Part shown: piece by piece, positions 41,901-50,977 of the stretch
Layout of the letters: each line of letters starts with the position of its first letter
Numbering within the stretch: position 1 is the first letter of the stretch
Assembly (NCBI GenBank): GCA_015066445.1
Contig: SVOK01000010.1
Coordinates: forward strand, 1 to 57,240
From: Oscillospiraceae bacterium
GTDB taxonomy: Bacteria > Bacillota > Clostridia > Oscillospirales > Acutalibacteraceae
Length of the DNA: 57,240 nt
Reading direction: 5' to 3'
Position numbers and translations under genes: made by a program
Notes under the pieces: generated by a model
Databases searched by the model: none
The model's input: the letters and a program-made list of their open reading frames with translations, nothing else
Told to the model about the DNA's origin: nothing

Positions 41901-42857
41901 GTGTATCCATTATTATTAAAGCCTCCGATTAAGGATTATCTATGGGGCGGAACGAAACTTAAAACCGATTTTGGCTTAGAAGCTGATGGAGATATTGCTG
42001 CAGAGGGCTGGATGCTCTCCTGCCATAAGGACGGTAGTTCTTTGGTTATAAACGGTGAATTTTCGGGCAAGAGTTTGCCTGAAGTTTTAGATCTTTGGGG
42101 TAATGAGGCAATAGGAAAAAGGGCGGAAAAATTCCCTTATTTTCCGTTGCTTATAAAGCTTATTGATGCTAAGCAGAAGCTTTCAGTACAGGTGCATCCT
42201 GATGACAGCTATGCTCTTAAAAACGAGGGCGAGTTTGGCAAAACTGAGATGTGGTATGTTGTTGATTGCGAAAAAGATGCTAAACTTGTGTACGGCTTTA
42301 AAGAGGATATCGGAAAAGAAGAATTTGAACGCCGTATAAAAGATAATACCTTGACCGATGTTATGAATAGCGTGCCTGTTAATAAGGGTGATGTTTTCTT
42401 TATTTCGGCCGGAACACTTCACGCTATAGGAGAGGGTATTTTAATCGCCGAGGTTCAGCAAAATTCCAATACTACATATAGAGTTTCTGACTATGGCAGA
42501 CTTGGTGCTGACGGTAAACCGCGACCACTTCATATTGAAAAAGCGGTTGATGTTACTAAATGCAAAAAGCCTGATATGCCCTATGGTAAGGTAGGAGAGG
42601 TAACAAAAATTGGTAACGGCAGTATCAGAGCTTTGGCAAACTGTGATTTGTTTTCAGCAAAGCTGTTAGAGCTTAATGGAGAATATAAGGTTTACAATGA
42701 AGAAAGTTTCGTCTCCCTTGTTGTTTTAGAGGGAAATGCAGTTATTGGTTGGGAAAGCGGCAGTTTAGATATTAAAAAAGGAGATAGTATTTTTGTTCCT
42801 GCCAATTTTGCCACAGTGCTTAACGGTAAGGCGGAGATACTTTTGAGTTGTGTTTAA
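41901..42857 (+). CDS. manA: Class I mannose-6-phosphate isomerase
   Basis: This 318-residue cupin enzyme interconverts fructose-6-P and mannose-6-P. Zinc ligands are in SVQVHPDDSYA (about 94-104), the Glu of KTEMWYVV (about 114-121) and the His in AGTLHAIGEG (about 170-179). GTG start following GGAG. A phosphohexomutase at 16119 could take the product on to mannose-1-P. Confidence 0.93.
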   Translation: MYPLLLKPPIKDYLWGGTKLKTDFGLEADGDIAAEGWMLSCHKDGSSLVINGEFSGKSLPEVLDLWGNEAIGKRAEKFPYFPLLIKLIDAKQKLSVQVHPDDSYALKNEGEFGKTEMWYVVDCEKDAKLVYGFKEDIGKEEFERRIKDNTLTDVMNSVPVNKGDVFFISAGTLHAIGEGILIAEVQQNSNTTYRVSDYGRLGADGKPRPLHIEKAVDVTKCKKPDMPYGKVGEVTKIGNGSIRALANCDLFSAKLLELNGEYKVYNEESFVSLVVLEGNAVIGWESGSLDIKKGDSIFVPANFATVLNGKAEILLSCV

Positions 42858-42862
42858 ATCGA

Positions 42863-42889
42863 TTAGCACTCCTTCTGGCGGAGTGCTAA
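42863..42889 (+). promoter_or_regulatory. Perfect CIRCE element (HrcA operator) upstream of htpG
   Basis: TTAGCACTC (42863-42871), nine bases, GAGTGCTAA (42881-42889) is an exact match to CIRCE, the HrcA heat-shock operator. It ends 24 bp before the -35 of htpG. A T-rich run follows, so the stem could also end manA transcripts. Confidence 0.85.
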
Positions 42890-42913
42890 TTTTTATGGTT
42901 TGTTCATATTTTA

Positions 42914-42942
42914 TTAACACATTTGCTTAAATATGGTACTAT
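42914..42942 (+). promoter_or_regulatory. Promoter of htpG
   Basis: TTAACA (42914-42919), 17-bp spacer, TACTAT (42937-42942). Confidence 0.65.
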
Positions 42943-42989
42943 ACTGTAGTCAGTTAAAGTTAATTTTTTAAAAAAACAAGGTGAAGATT

Positions 42990-44876
42990 ATGCGTACAAA
43001 ACAGTTTAAATCAGAATCTAAAAAGCTTATGGATATGATGATTAATTCCATTTATACCCATAAGGAAATATTTTTGCGTGAGTTGATTTCCAATGCGAGT
43101 GACGCTTTGGACAAGCTCTATTTTATGTCACTTACTGACAGTAATGTAGGTATTGCTCCTGATGAGTTTGAAATAAGACTCGAGCTTGATAAGGAGTCAC
43201 GCACACTTAAAATTACAGACAACGGTTGCGGTATGACCGAGGAAGAACTTGACAAAAACTTGGGTACTATTGCAAAATCGGGCTCGTTTAACTTTAAACA
43301 GGAAAACGAAAAGACCGAAAATGTAGATATTATCGGTCAGTTCGGTGTCGGTTTTTATTCTGCATTTATGGTGAGTGATGATGTGACGGTTGAAAGCCGT
43401 GCTTATGGCAGTAGTGAGGCTTTCCGTTGGCATTCCGAAGGGGCAGAGGGCTACACCGTTGAGCCTTGCGATAAGGACAGTGTGGGTACAGTTATAACCC
43501 TTCATATCAAGGATAACGCCGAGGACGAGAATTACGACGAATTTTTAGACCAGTACAGAATTAGCGCATTGGTTAAAAAGTATTCTGATTATATCCGCCA
43601 CCCAATTAAAATGAATTTCACCACCAAACAGCCTGTTGAGGGTAAAGAGGGTGAATACGAGGATAAAACAGAGCTTCGTACCCTTAACAGTATGGTTCCT
43701 CTCTGGAAAAAGGCTAAGAACGAAATCACAAACGAGGAATACGGCAATTTCTATAAGGATAAATTCTATGATTATAATGACCCTGCAAGGGTAATTCACT
43801 ATAAAACTGAGGGACAGGCTACCTATAATGCGTTACTGTTTATCCCCAAACAGCCTCCCTTTGATTATTATACAAAAGAGTTTGAAAAGGGCTTACAGCT
43901 TTATTCAAAGGGCGTACTTATTATGGATAAATGCGCCGATTTATTGCCTGATTATTTCAGCTTTGTAAAGGGCCTTGTTGACAGCGAGGATTTGTCTCTT
44001 AATATTTCTCGTGAAATGCTCCAGCACGATAATCAGCTAAAGCTTATTGCAAAAACTCTTGAAAAGAAAATCAAGGGCGAGCTTGAAAAAATGCTTAAGG
44101 ATGACCGCGAGGCTTATGAGGAATTCTTTAAGGCTTTCGGTATTCAGCTCAAATTCGGTATTTACAACGATTACGGTATGCACAAGGATGTGCTTAAAGA
44201 CCTTTTGATTTTCCGTACCTCTAATGATAAAAAATACGCTACATTAAAGGAATATAAGGAGCGTATGCCTGAAAGTCAGGAAAATATTTATTATGCTTGC
44301 GGTGAGACCGACGAAAAGATTGAAATGCTCCCACAGACCGATGCCGTTAAAGAAAAGGGTTATGAGATTTTGTATCTCACCGAAAATGTGGACGAATTTG
44401 CCCTCAGAATGCTTATGGAATATGACGGCAAAAAGTTTATGAATATCTGTGACGATGCGCTTAATCTTGACAGCGAGGACGAGAAAAAAGCCCTTGAGAC
44501 TGAAAACGAGAATTTCAAGGATATGTTCACCGCTATGAAAGAAAGCATTGGCGATAAGATTAATGCTGTGCGTTTTACAGCTAAGCTTAAAAAGCATCCG
44601 GTTTGTCTGACAAGCGAGGGCGGAATTTCGCTTGAAATGGAAAAGACACTTAATTCTATGCCCGGCGGCAACGATAAGATTAAAGCACAGTTAGTGCTTG
44701 AAATTAACGCAGAGCACCCGCTTGCAGAAAAATTAAAGTCCCTTTATGAAGAGGATAAAGAGACCTTAGGTAAATATGCAAAGCTTTTATACGGTGAGGC
44801 TTGCCTTATAAGCGGGGCAGGTGTACCCGACCCTGTAGAGCATAGCAATTTGGTTTGCGAATTAATGACAAAATAA
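42990..44876 (+). CDS. htpG: Molecular chaperone HtpG (Hsp90)
   Basis: The protein has 628 residues from the ATG at 42990 (AAGGTGA five bases upstream). GHKL ATPase motifs are clear: ELISNASDALDK (about 30-41), TDNGCGMT (about 78-85) and GQFGVGFYSAFMV (about 118-130), then the middle domain with EDLSLNISREMLQ and the C-terminal dimerisation domain. An ATP-driven Hsp90 dimer. The CIRCE element upstream points to HrcA control. Confidence 0.97.
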   Translation: MRTKQFKSESKKLMDMMINSIYTHKEIFLRELISNASDALDKLYFMSLTDSNVGIAPDEFEIRLELDKESRTLKITDNGCGMTEEELDKNLGTIAKSGSFNFKQENEKTENVDIIGQFGVGFYSAFMVSDDVTVESRAYGSSEAFRWHSEGAEGYTVEPCDKDSVGTVITLHIKDNAEDENYDEFLDQYRISALVKKYSDYIRHPIKMNFTTKQPVEGKEGEYEDKTELRTLNSMVPLWKKAKNEITNEEYGNFYKDKFYDYNDPARVIHYKTEGQATYNALLFIPKQPPFDYYTKEFEKGLQLYSKGVLIMDKCADLLPDYFSFVKGLVDSEDLSLNISREMLQHDNQLKLIAKTLEKKIKGELEKMLKDDREAYEEFFKAFGIQLKFGIYNDYGMHKDVLKDLLIFRTSNDKKYATLKEYKERMPESQENIYYACGETDEKIEMLPQTDAVKEKGYEILYLTENVDEFALRMLMEYDGKKFMNICDDALNLDSEDEKKALETENENFKDMFTAMKESIGDKINAVRFTAKLKKHPVCLTSEGGISLEMEKTLNSMPGGNDKIKAQLVLEINAEHPLAEKLKSLYEEDKETLGKYAKLLYGEACLISGAGVPDPVEHSNLVCELMTK

Positions 44877-44888
44877 ATATAAAAGAAC

Positions 44889-44920
44889 AAAAGAGGTGTT
44901 CGCCGAACACCTCTTTTATT
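44889..44920. terminator. Bidirectional intrinsic terminator
   Basis: AAAAGAGGTGTTCG (44889-44902) and CGAACACCTCTTTT (44904-44917) between convergent htpG and the SDR gene. Confidence 0.9.
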
Positions 44921-44925
44921 TAAAC

Positions 44926-45684
44926 TTATGTTGCTGCCATTTTCATAACAAGGCTGTGTGGCAGAATTTTTGCAAGTAAGCGATAGAATTTAAAGAATAA
45001 ACGGTTAGTATAAACCGCTTTTTTACGGTTTGATGCTATGAGCGATTTCTTTGCCATTGTGTTGGGATTAACGCGGGGCAGGGTGTCAAATGTATGGCTT
45101 GAGCCTTTTTCTATGCCTGCAATTCCCAAAAACTCGGTATCCATTGGTCCGGGACAGGCGGCAAGACAGTTTATTTTGCGTGATTTCAGTTCGCCTCTGA
45201 GAGCTCGTGAAAGGCTCATAACATAAGCCTTTGTTGAACAGTAAACCGCCATTCGGGTATTAGGCGCAAAGGAGGCTATTGAGCAGGAATTAATGATTTC
45301 GCTTCCTTCACTCATAAATGGAAGTGTGAGCGAGGTCATAACGGTCAAAGCCTCGCAGTTGAGTTTTACCATACCTCCGTTATCCTCGGGAGTAAGCTCG
45401 TCAAAATTACCGAGCTTGCCAAAGCCTGCGTTATTTATAAGTAACCTAACATCGGCATTTTCTTCTTTTAATAATTTTTCGTATTTTTTCTGGCATTCTA
45501 AATCTGTAATATCAAGAGGTACAATTCTTGTTTTGCAGTTGATTTTATCCGCAAGCTCTTTAAGCTTATCCTCACGGCGGGCTATAAGCCAGATTTCTTC
45601 TATATCTTTTCGTTGCTTTTCAGTTTCAAAGGCGAACTCGGCTCCAAGACCCGAAGAAGCACCTGTAATAACAGCTATTTTCAT
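44926..45684 (-). CDS. Short-chain dehydrogenase/reductase
   Basis: The protein has 252 residues from the ATG at 45684 (GAAAGGACG upstream). The Rossmann TGASSGLGAEFA (about 7-18), NNAGFGKLG (about 88-96), catalytic Ser in NSCSIASFAP and YxxxK in YCSTKAYVM (about 155-163) are all present. Classical SDR enzymes oxidise or reduce alcohols and ketones with NAD(P)H. This one resembles the DltE/YqjQ-like branch by eye; substrate unknown. Confidence 0.88.
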   Translation of the reverse strand: MKIAVITGASSGLGAEFAFETEKQRKDIEEIWLIARREDKLKELADKINCKTRIVPLDITDLECQKKYEKLLKEENADVRLLINNAGFGKLGNFDELTPEDNGGMVKLNCEALTVMTSLTLPFMSEGSEIINSCSIASFAPNTRMAVYCSTKAYVMSLSRALRGELKSRKINCLAACPGPMDTEFLGIAGIEKGSSHTFDTLPRVNPNTMAKKSLIASNRKKAVYTNRLFFKFYRLLAKILPHSLVMKMAAT

Positions 45685-45753
45685 TTTTGGCACGTCCTTT
45701 CTATGTATAATTATATATAAAATTAAAATTAAATCAAGAAATAAAAATTTTTG

Positions 45754-45783
45754 TTGACATAAAGCCATAGTTTGAGGTATAAT
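45754..45783 (+). promoter_or_regulatory. Promoter of rpmH-rnpA
   Basis: TTGACA (45754-45759), 18-bp spacer, perfect TATAAT (45778-45783). It leaves a leader of about 68 nt. Confidence 0.85.
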
Positions 45784-45857
45784 CTAAAATCGATAGGTTA
45801 TGTCATACTTTTGGATATAGATGTAACCGCCAATGCAAAAATAAGGGAGGTTTCACG

Positions 45858-45998
45858 ATGATCGGTAAAAGAACATATCAGCCCAAAAAGCTTCATCGCA
45901 AAAAAGAGCACGGCTTTTTAAAGAGAATGGCAACTGCTAACGGTCGCAAGGTACTTGCACGCCGCAGAGCTAAGGGAAGAAAGCAATTGACATATTAA
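45858..45998 (+). CDS. rpmH: 50S ribosomal protein L34
   Basis: This 46-residue basic protein has the unmistakable RTYQPKK...KEHGF and [15 protein letters not shown] motifs. ATG at 45858 with AAGGGAGG seven bases upstream. It heads the rpmH-rnpA-yidD-yidC-jag series that normally flanks the replication origin. Confidence 0.98.
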   Translation: MIGKRTYQPKKLHRKKEHGFLKRMATANGRKVLARRRAKGRKQLTY

Positions 45999-46024
45999 AA
46001 GCCACATAGAGTGGCTTTTACTTT
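45997..46024 (+). terminator. Hairpin/attenuator between rpmH and rnpA
   Basis: AAAAGCCAC (45997-46005) and GTGGCTTTT (46011-46019) followed by ACTTTT. Probably reduces rnpA expression relative to the abundant L34. Confidence 0.65.
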
Positions 46025-46039
46025 TATGTAAGGTCAATT

Positions 46040-46393
46040 ATGAACAAGCTTATAAAAGTAAAAGAGAGTTATATTTTCAGACGTGCCTATAAAAGGGGCA
46101 CATCAATGGTTTCGCCTTATATAGTGGTTTATGCCTTGAAAAACCGCTACAGTGATGTAAGGCTTGGTATTACTGTCGGTAAAAAGATAGGTAATGCGGT
46201 ATCCCGTAACCGTGCAAAAAGGGTAATTGCCGCTGCTTTTAGACAGATATTTCCTCAGATTCCAAAGGGCTATGATTATATAATTGTGGCAAGAACACGC
46301 ATTTTAACTGTAAAGAGTACCGTTGTGGCAGAATCTTTATTAAAGGTCTTGAAATCTGCCGAGTTGAGTGATAATTCTAAAGAAAATGAGTAG
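46040..46393 (+). CDS. rnpA: Ribonuclease P protein component
   Basis: This 117-residue basic protein contains the RNR-type signature [18 protein letters not shown] (about 54-71) that binds RNase P RNA. It partners with the rnpB RNA at 37569-37934. It overlaps yidD by 8 bp. Confidence 0.96.
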   Translation: MNKLIKVKESYIFRRAYKRGTSMVSPYIVVYALKNRYSDVRLGITVGKKIGNAVSRNRAKRVIAAAFRQIFPQIPKGYDYIIVARTRILTVKSTVVAESLLKVLKSAELSDNSKENE

Positions 46394-46619
46394 AATTTTA
46401 ATTAAACTGATACAGTTTTACAGAAAAAACATTTCGCCTGCCAAAATTCCCTGTTGCCGTTTCAGGCCAACCTGTTCGGAATATGCTATTGAGGCTATAG
46501 AAACACACGGTAGCTTCAAGGGCTGTTTTTTGGCTCTGTGGCGAATTTTGAGGTGTCATCCGTTATGTAAGGGCGGATATGACCCCGTTCCACCGAAGAA
46601 AATGAAAAATAACCATTAA
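46386..46619 (+). CDS. yidD: YidD membrane protein insertion efficiency factor
   Basis: The protein has 77 residues from the ATG at 46386, inside the end of rnpA. It has the cysteine motif [14 protein letters not shown] (about 28-41) and [17 protein letters not shown] (about 55-71) of the YidD family, which aids YidC-dependent insertion. An upstream ATG at 46368 is in frame but less usual. Confidence 0.94.
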   Translation: MSRILIKLIQFYRKNISPAKIPCCRFRPTCSEYAIEAIETHGSFKGCFLALWRILRCHPLCKGGYDPVPPKKMKNNH

Positions 46620-46652
46620 CATTTTAAATGTTCTGAATGGATGGGTGTATAA

Positions 46653-47678
46653 ATGAGTTTTATTAACAAGCCTTTAGGCTGGCTTATCAGAAATATTGCC
46701 GAATTATTAGGCGGTAATTTTGCAGCAGCCGTAGCTATTTTTACATTAATTATTAACATACTTCTTATCCCGCTTAGCATTAAGAGTCAGAAATCTTCTG
46801 TTCAGCAGACAAGAATCAAGCCCAAGCTTGATGACCTTAAAAAGCGTTGCGGCGATGATAAACAGAAGTATAACGAAGGTATGCAGCGTCTTTATCAGGA
46901 AGAAGGCGTTTCAATGTCGGGCGGATGTCTTCCTATGATAGTTCGCCTTGTGCTTATGTTTAGTATTTACGGTATTATTATGTCTCCTCTTACCTATATG
47001 TCTCGTGTAGATAAGAGCCATGTAACCGCTGTCAGCACCGCTATCAATGAAAGTCTGGCAGAGATTAACAAGAAAGACGAAAAAGCTTATAAAGAATACA
47101 AAAAAGAGCTCAACTGGGAAGAAAAGAATACCAGAAATGAGCTTGCTGTAATCAACATTATAAAAGAGCATCCCGAAGCCTTGGAGGAGTTACTTTCCGA
47201 GAAGGAATATAAAAAGATAAAGCCATCTATTGAAGAAATCAAGAGTAAGGATAACGTGGATTATACTTTGTTTACAGAAAAGCTTAATCTTACAGAGTCT
47301 CCCAAATTCTCTTTCGATATTTTCCATAAGGCTCAGCTTATCTGGATTTTGCCTATTATGTCATTCTTAGCACAGATGCTTTCAAGTGTGCTTTCAATGC
47401 GTATGCAAAAGAAGCTTAATCCTGAAGCACCAAGTATGTCGGGTATGATGATAACAATGCCTCTTATCTCTTTGTTCATCGGTTTCGGTTTCCCCGGCGG
47501 TGTTACATTCTATTGGACCTGCTCATCTCTCATAGGCGGATTTATTCAGCTTGGTGTTCAGCATTTTTATGGTCCTCACAAGATGCTTTCACGTGAACGC
47601 TCTAAGGAGCTTTCAAAGCAATGTGATTTTGAGGCAGGACAAATTAAGAAATTATCTTCTTCTACAGAGGAAAAATAA
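46653..47678 (+). CDS. yidC: Membrane protein insertase YidC/OxaA
   Basis: This 341-residue Gram-positive-type YidC has a hydrophobic start, the NILLIPLSIKSQKSS helix with cytosolic loop, MSGGCLPMIVRL, and late helices including IPLISLFIGFGFPGGVTFYW-like segments (about 265-292). Between residues about 125 and 220 lies a long charged insert rich in Lys and Glu that is larger than in typical short YidC proteins. No lipobox is seen at the N-terminus. Confidence 0.94.
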   Translation: MSFINKPLGWLIRNIAELLGGNFAAAVAIFTLIINILLIPLSIKSQKSSVQQTRIKPKLDDLKKRCGDDKQKYNEGMQRLYQEEGVSMSGGCLPMIVRLVLMFSIYGIIMSPLTYMSRVDKSHVTAVSTAINESLAEINKKDEKAYKEYKKELNWEEKNTRNELAVINIIKEHPEALEELLSEKEYKKIKPSIEEIKSKDNVDYTLFTEKLNLTESPKFSFDIFHKAQLIWILPIMSFLAQMLSSVLSMRMQKKLNPEAPSMSGMMITMPLISLFIGFGFPGGVTFYWTCSSLIGGFIQLGVQHFYGPHKMLSRERSKELSKQCDFEAGQIKKLSSSTEEK

Positions 47679-47692
47679 AAGGAGGATTACCC

Positions 47693-48634
47693 TTGATAAA
47701 GGAAGCAATAGGCTTTGGCAATACTATTGACGAAGCTAAGGAAGATGCTATTGCTAAATTAAATGTATCAGAGCTTGAAGATATACAGATAGATTTAATT
47801 GCAATGCCTAAGAAAAAAATATTGGGTCTTTTCGGCGGCAGCAAGGCCGAGGTAAGAGCTTATATTGAAATTGCCGAAAAAAAGATTAAAGGCGGCAAAA
47901 AGCCCCAACCTAAAAAGGAAAAAACCGTTCAAAAGCAAAAAGAAGCTCCAAAGGCTGAGGCTCAGGTAAAAGAAGTGCCTAAAAAAGTAAACGATGCTCC
48001 GGATTACGGTGAAGCTGTAGATGTAGCTGAAATTTCAGCAGAAACTCCTGCGGGAAAGGCTATAGCTTATGTTAAGGCTGTTCTTAGTGCAGTGGGCTGC
48101 AATGAAGTGGAAATTAAAGTTCAAAGCCGTGAAAATGCTTCACGTATTCTTATGTCCGGTGAGGATTTAAGCATTGTTATCGGTCGCAGAGGCGAAACAC
48201 TTGATTCTTTACAGTATCTTGCAAGTCTTGCTGCAAATAACGGTGGCGGTCATTACAAGATATCGCTCAACATTGGCGATTACCGTGAAAGAAGAGAGGA
48301 AACCCTCATTAAATTAGCCAACAGAATTTCGGCTCAGGTTATCAAAACAGGCAAGAGCCGCACGCTTGAGCCTATGAACCCTTACGAGAGAAGAATTATT
48401 CATACTGCTGTTCAGAATATTGAGGGTGTTGTGTCTAATTCCTTCGGCGAAGGCACAGGTAGAAGAGTTGTTATTTCGGTTGAGGGTGCTGAGGTGCGTC
48501 CACCAAGAATGAACGACCGCCGCAGAGGCTCTTATAACCGTTCAAGGGGTCAGCGTCCGAATAACAAGGTTGAAGCTCCTGTAAGAGAGCCTAAGAAGGA
48601 TAGCGATATTCCTCTTTACGGAAAAATCAATTGA
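47693..48634 (+). CDS. jag: Jag/KhpB RNA-binding protein
   Basis: This 313-residue protein uses a TTG start preceded by GGAGG. It has the Jag-N domain (1-55, with KKKILGLFGGSKAEV), a Lys/Pro-rich linker (about 60-110), a KH domain with VIGRRGETLDSLQYL (about 162-176), an R3H domain with LEPMNPYERRIIHTAV (about 224-239), and a basic Arg-rich tail. It forms a complex with KhpA (8668). Confidence 0.94.
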   Translation: MIKEAIGFGNTIDEAKEDAIAKLNVSELEDIQIDLIAMPKKKILGLFGGSKAEVRAYIEIAEKKIKGGKKPQPKKEKTVQKQKEAPKAEAQVKEVPKKVNDAPDYGEAVDVAEISAETPAGKAIAYVKAVLSAVGCNEVEIKVQSRENASRILMSGEDLSIVIGRRGETLDSLQYLASLAANNGGGHYKISLNIGDYRERREETLIKLANRISAQVIKTGKSRTLEPMNPYERRIIHTAVQNIEGVVSNSFGEGTGRRVVISVEGAEVRPPRMNDRRRGSYNRSRGQRPNNKVEAPVREPKKDSDIPLYGKIN

Positions 48635-48646
48635 TTTTTTAAAAAT

Positions 48647-48688
48647 GAATATATAAAACGGTCGGGAAACCGACCGTTTTATATATTC
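48647..48688 (+). terminator. Strong intrinsic terminator after jag
   Basis: A 19-bp perfect stem (48647-48665 with 48670-48688) closes on a GAAA loop. Ends the rpmH-jag operon. Confidence 0.9.
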
Positions 48689-48720
48689 AAAAATTTTATT
48701 TGGATTATAATAATTAAAAA

Positions 48721-48749
48721 TTGACAAAACTGGTAATACACAGTATAAT
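48721..48749 (+). promoter_or_regulatory. Promoter of murA
   Basis: TTGACA (48721-48726), 17-bp spacer, TATAAT (48744-48749): a full consensus promoter. Confidence 0.9.
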
Positions 48750-48836
48750 GTATATATATGTGTTAAATTTATCTATATGGATAAAATATAAAGGTATTTA
48801 AGCGAGTCAAAAAATCAATTGACAGGAGTGCCTTAG

Positions 48837-50123
48837 TTGGAAAAATTTGTTATTAACGGCGGTAAGCCATTAAAGGGTGAGGTTAGAATAAGCGGCGCTA
48901 AAAATGCGGCGGTAGCTATTCTTCCTGCAGTTTTATTGGCTGACAGTCCTTGTATTGTGGATAATTTGCCTAATATTTCCGATGTTGCAACCATTCTTAA
49001 AGCTATGCAGGCTTTGGGCGCAAATGTTCGGCTTATAAATAAAACCTGTGTTGAAATAGATCCCAGTCATGTAAATTCTTTTGTAGTTTCAAAGCAAATG
49101 GCTGAGGGTATGCGTGCTTCAAGTTATTTCTTGGGAGCCTTGCTCGGCAAGATGAACAGAGCAAGAGTAGCGCCTCCTGGCGGTTGCAACTTTGGCGTGC
49201 GTCCTATCGATCAACACATAAAGGGTTTTGAAGCACTTGGCGCTAAAATGACAATTGAAAACGGTATGGTTGACGGTAGAGCGATGGCGCTTAAAGGCGC
49301 ATCAATTTATCTTGATGTGGTGTCTGTTGGAGCTACAATAAACATTATGTTAGCGGCGGTTAAGGCAAAGGGACTTACTGTTATTGAGAATGCTGCAAGA
49401 GAGCCTCATATAGTTGACCTTGCAAACTTCCTTAACTCTATGGGCGCTAATATTATGGGAGCCGGCACGGGTGTTATTAAAATTCGTGGTGTGGACAAGC
49501 TTGAAGGGACTAATTACAGTATTATTCCTGATCAGATAGAGGCTGGAACCTATATGGCGGCAGCGGTTGCTACTATGGGTGATGTTTTGGTAAGCAATGT
49601 AACTCCTAAGCATTTAGAGTCTATTATTGCAAAGCTAAGGGAAACCGGCGCTGAGATTATAGAATTTGACGAGGCTGTGCGCGTTACAATGCGTACAAGA
49701 CCTAAAAAATGCAACGTCAAAACTATGCCGCACCCAGGTTTTCCAACAGATATGCAACCCCAAATTGCTACAATTCTCACTATAGCTGAGGGTACAAGCA
49801 TCGTGACAGAGGGTGTATGGGATAATCGTTTCAGATATGTTGAGCAGTTAACCATTATGGGTGCTGATATTCAGGTAGACGGTAAAATGGCAGTTATTAC
49901 AGGCGTAAAACAGCTTAACCCCGCGCCTGTGCAGGCGGTTGACCTGCGAGCTGGTGCTGCAATGATTATCGCAGGACTTATGACCGAGGGAACTACCGAA
50001 ATTGAAAATATTGTTTATATCGACCGTGGTTATGAAAATGTTGTAGAAAAGTTTACCGCCTTGGGCGCAGATATTAAGCGTGTGCCTATTATTGACGGTG
50101 CGGTTGAATTAAAACAGGCTTAA
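48837..50123 (+). CDS. murA: UDP-N-acetylglucosamine 1-carboxyvinyltransferase
   Basis: This 428-residue enzyme transfers enolpyruvate from PEP to UDP-GlcNAc, the first committed step of peptidoglycan synthesis. TTG start with AGGAG eight bases upstream. N-terminal GAKNAAVAILPA (about 20-31), PEP/fosfomycin-binding Cys in APPGGCNFGVRP (about C117), and DLRAGAAMIIAGL near 370 are typical. The Cys means it should be fosfomycin-sensitive. Confidence 0.96.
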   Translation: MEKFVINGGKPLKGEVRISGAKNAAVAILPAVLLADSPCIVDNLPNISDVATILKAMQALGANVRLINKTCVEIDPSHVNSFVVSKQMAEGMRASSYFLGALLGKMNRARVAPPGGCNFGVRPIDQHIKGFEALGAKMTIENGMVDGRAMALKGASIYLDVVSVGATINIMLAAVKAKGLTVIENAAREPHIVDLANFLNSMGANIMGAGTGVIKIRGVDKLEGTNYSIIPDQIEAGTYMAAAVATMGDVLVSNVTPKHLESIIAKLRETGAEIIEFDEAVRVTMRTRPKKCNVKTMPHPGFPTDMQPQIATILTIAEGTSIVTEGVWDNRFRYVEQLTIMGADIQVDGKMAVITGVKQLNPAPVQAVDLRAGAAMIIAGLMTEGTTEIENIVYIDRGYENVVEKFTALGADIKRVPIIDGAVELKQA

Positions 50124-50134
50124 AATTTAATTTT

Positions 50135-50165
50135 TTAGGGAGCGGATATTCGCTCCCTAAATTTG
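50135..50165 (+). terminator. Possible terminator after murA
   Basis: TTAGGGAGCG (50135-50144) and CGCTCCCTAA (50151-50160) form a 10-bp stem, but the T-run that follows is short. Confidence 0.55.
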
Positions 50166-50191
50166 TATTCAAACTATTAAAGGAGCAGAGT

Positions 50192-50977
50192 ATGTCAAAA
50201 ATTTGTCCGCTTTTCAGCGGCTCTACGGGAAACTGTACATATATCGGCACTAAAAACGGCGCTGTGCTTGTGGACGCCGGAGCATCAATGAAGCGCATAA
50301 TGGCGGCTTTAGAGTGTGCGGGTGGTACTGCTGAGGAGATTAAGGCTATTGCCGTAACACATCAGCATATAGACCATATAACAGGACTTCGTCCCATACT
50401 CAACAAACTTAAAATACCGCTTATAGCTTCCGAAAAAACAATTGAAGCTCTGGCGGTAGCTAATAAAATTCCCGAGGGAGCAAGGGTCATAGCAATAGAA
50501 AACCAAGTCGAGGTTGATGGAATAATAATAAACCGTTTTGCCACAAGTCACGACTGCGAGGGTTCAAGCGGTTACTCTTTTATTTTACCCGACCAAAAAA
50601 AGTTTACTCTTTGCACCGACCTTGGGATAGTAACTGACGAGGTACGAAACGCTCTTAACGGAAGTGACCTTGTATTATTAGAGTCTAATCACGATGTTGA
50701 AATGCTGAAGAGAGGACCGTATCCGCCCGAGCTTAAAATCAGAATAATGAGCGATAAGGGGCATATTTCAAATAATGTATGCTCAGCAGAGCTGGTTAAG
50801 CTTTTGAAAAACGGCACAAAGAGATTTATTTTAGGGCATTTAAGCCAGAATAATAATACACCCTTGGTTGCCCGCTCTTCTGCCGAGGCGGCACTTATGG
50901 ATATCGGAGCAGAGAACGGCAAGGATTATTTGCTTTATGTTGCTCACCCACAAGGAAACGGAGTGACGGTGATTTGA
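50192..50977 (+). CDS. walJ: WalJ/YycJ-type metallo-beta-lactamase-fold hydrolase
   Basis: This 261-residue MBL-fold protein begins LFSGSTGNCTYIG and has the metal motif THQHIDHITG (about 57-66), with Gln for the second usual His, plus LLESNHDVEML and GHLSQNNNTP later. WalJ is a 5'-3' exonuclease-like MBL protein linked to cell-wall and DNA-repair control. It overlaps rlmH by 4 bp. Confidence 0.9.
   Translation: MSKICPLFSGSTGNCTYIGTKNGAVLVDAGASMKRIMAALECAGGTAEEIKAIAVTHQHIDHITGLRPILNKLKIPLIASEKTIEALAVANKIPEGARVIAIENQVEVDGIIINRFATSHDCEGSSGYSFILPDQKKFTLCTDLGIVTDEVRNALNGSDLVLLESNHDVEMLKRGPYPPELKIRIMSDKGHISNNVCSAELVKLLKNGTKRFILGHLSQNNNTPLVARSSAEAALMDIGAENGKDYLLYVAHPQGNGVTVI

Noticed and set aside
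42863-42889. The palindrome after manA as only an intrinsic terminator
   Set aside because: The arms and nine-base spacer match CIRCE exactly and htpG is the next gene, so the operator reading is stronger; termination may be secondary.
45700-45857. oriC upstream of rpmH
   Set aside because: No cluster of TTATNCACA boxes, no dnaA, and the gap is fully used by a promoter and leader.
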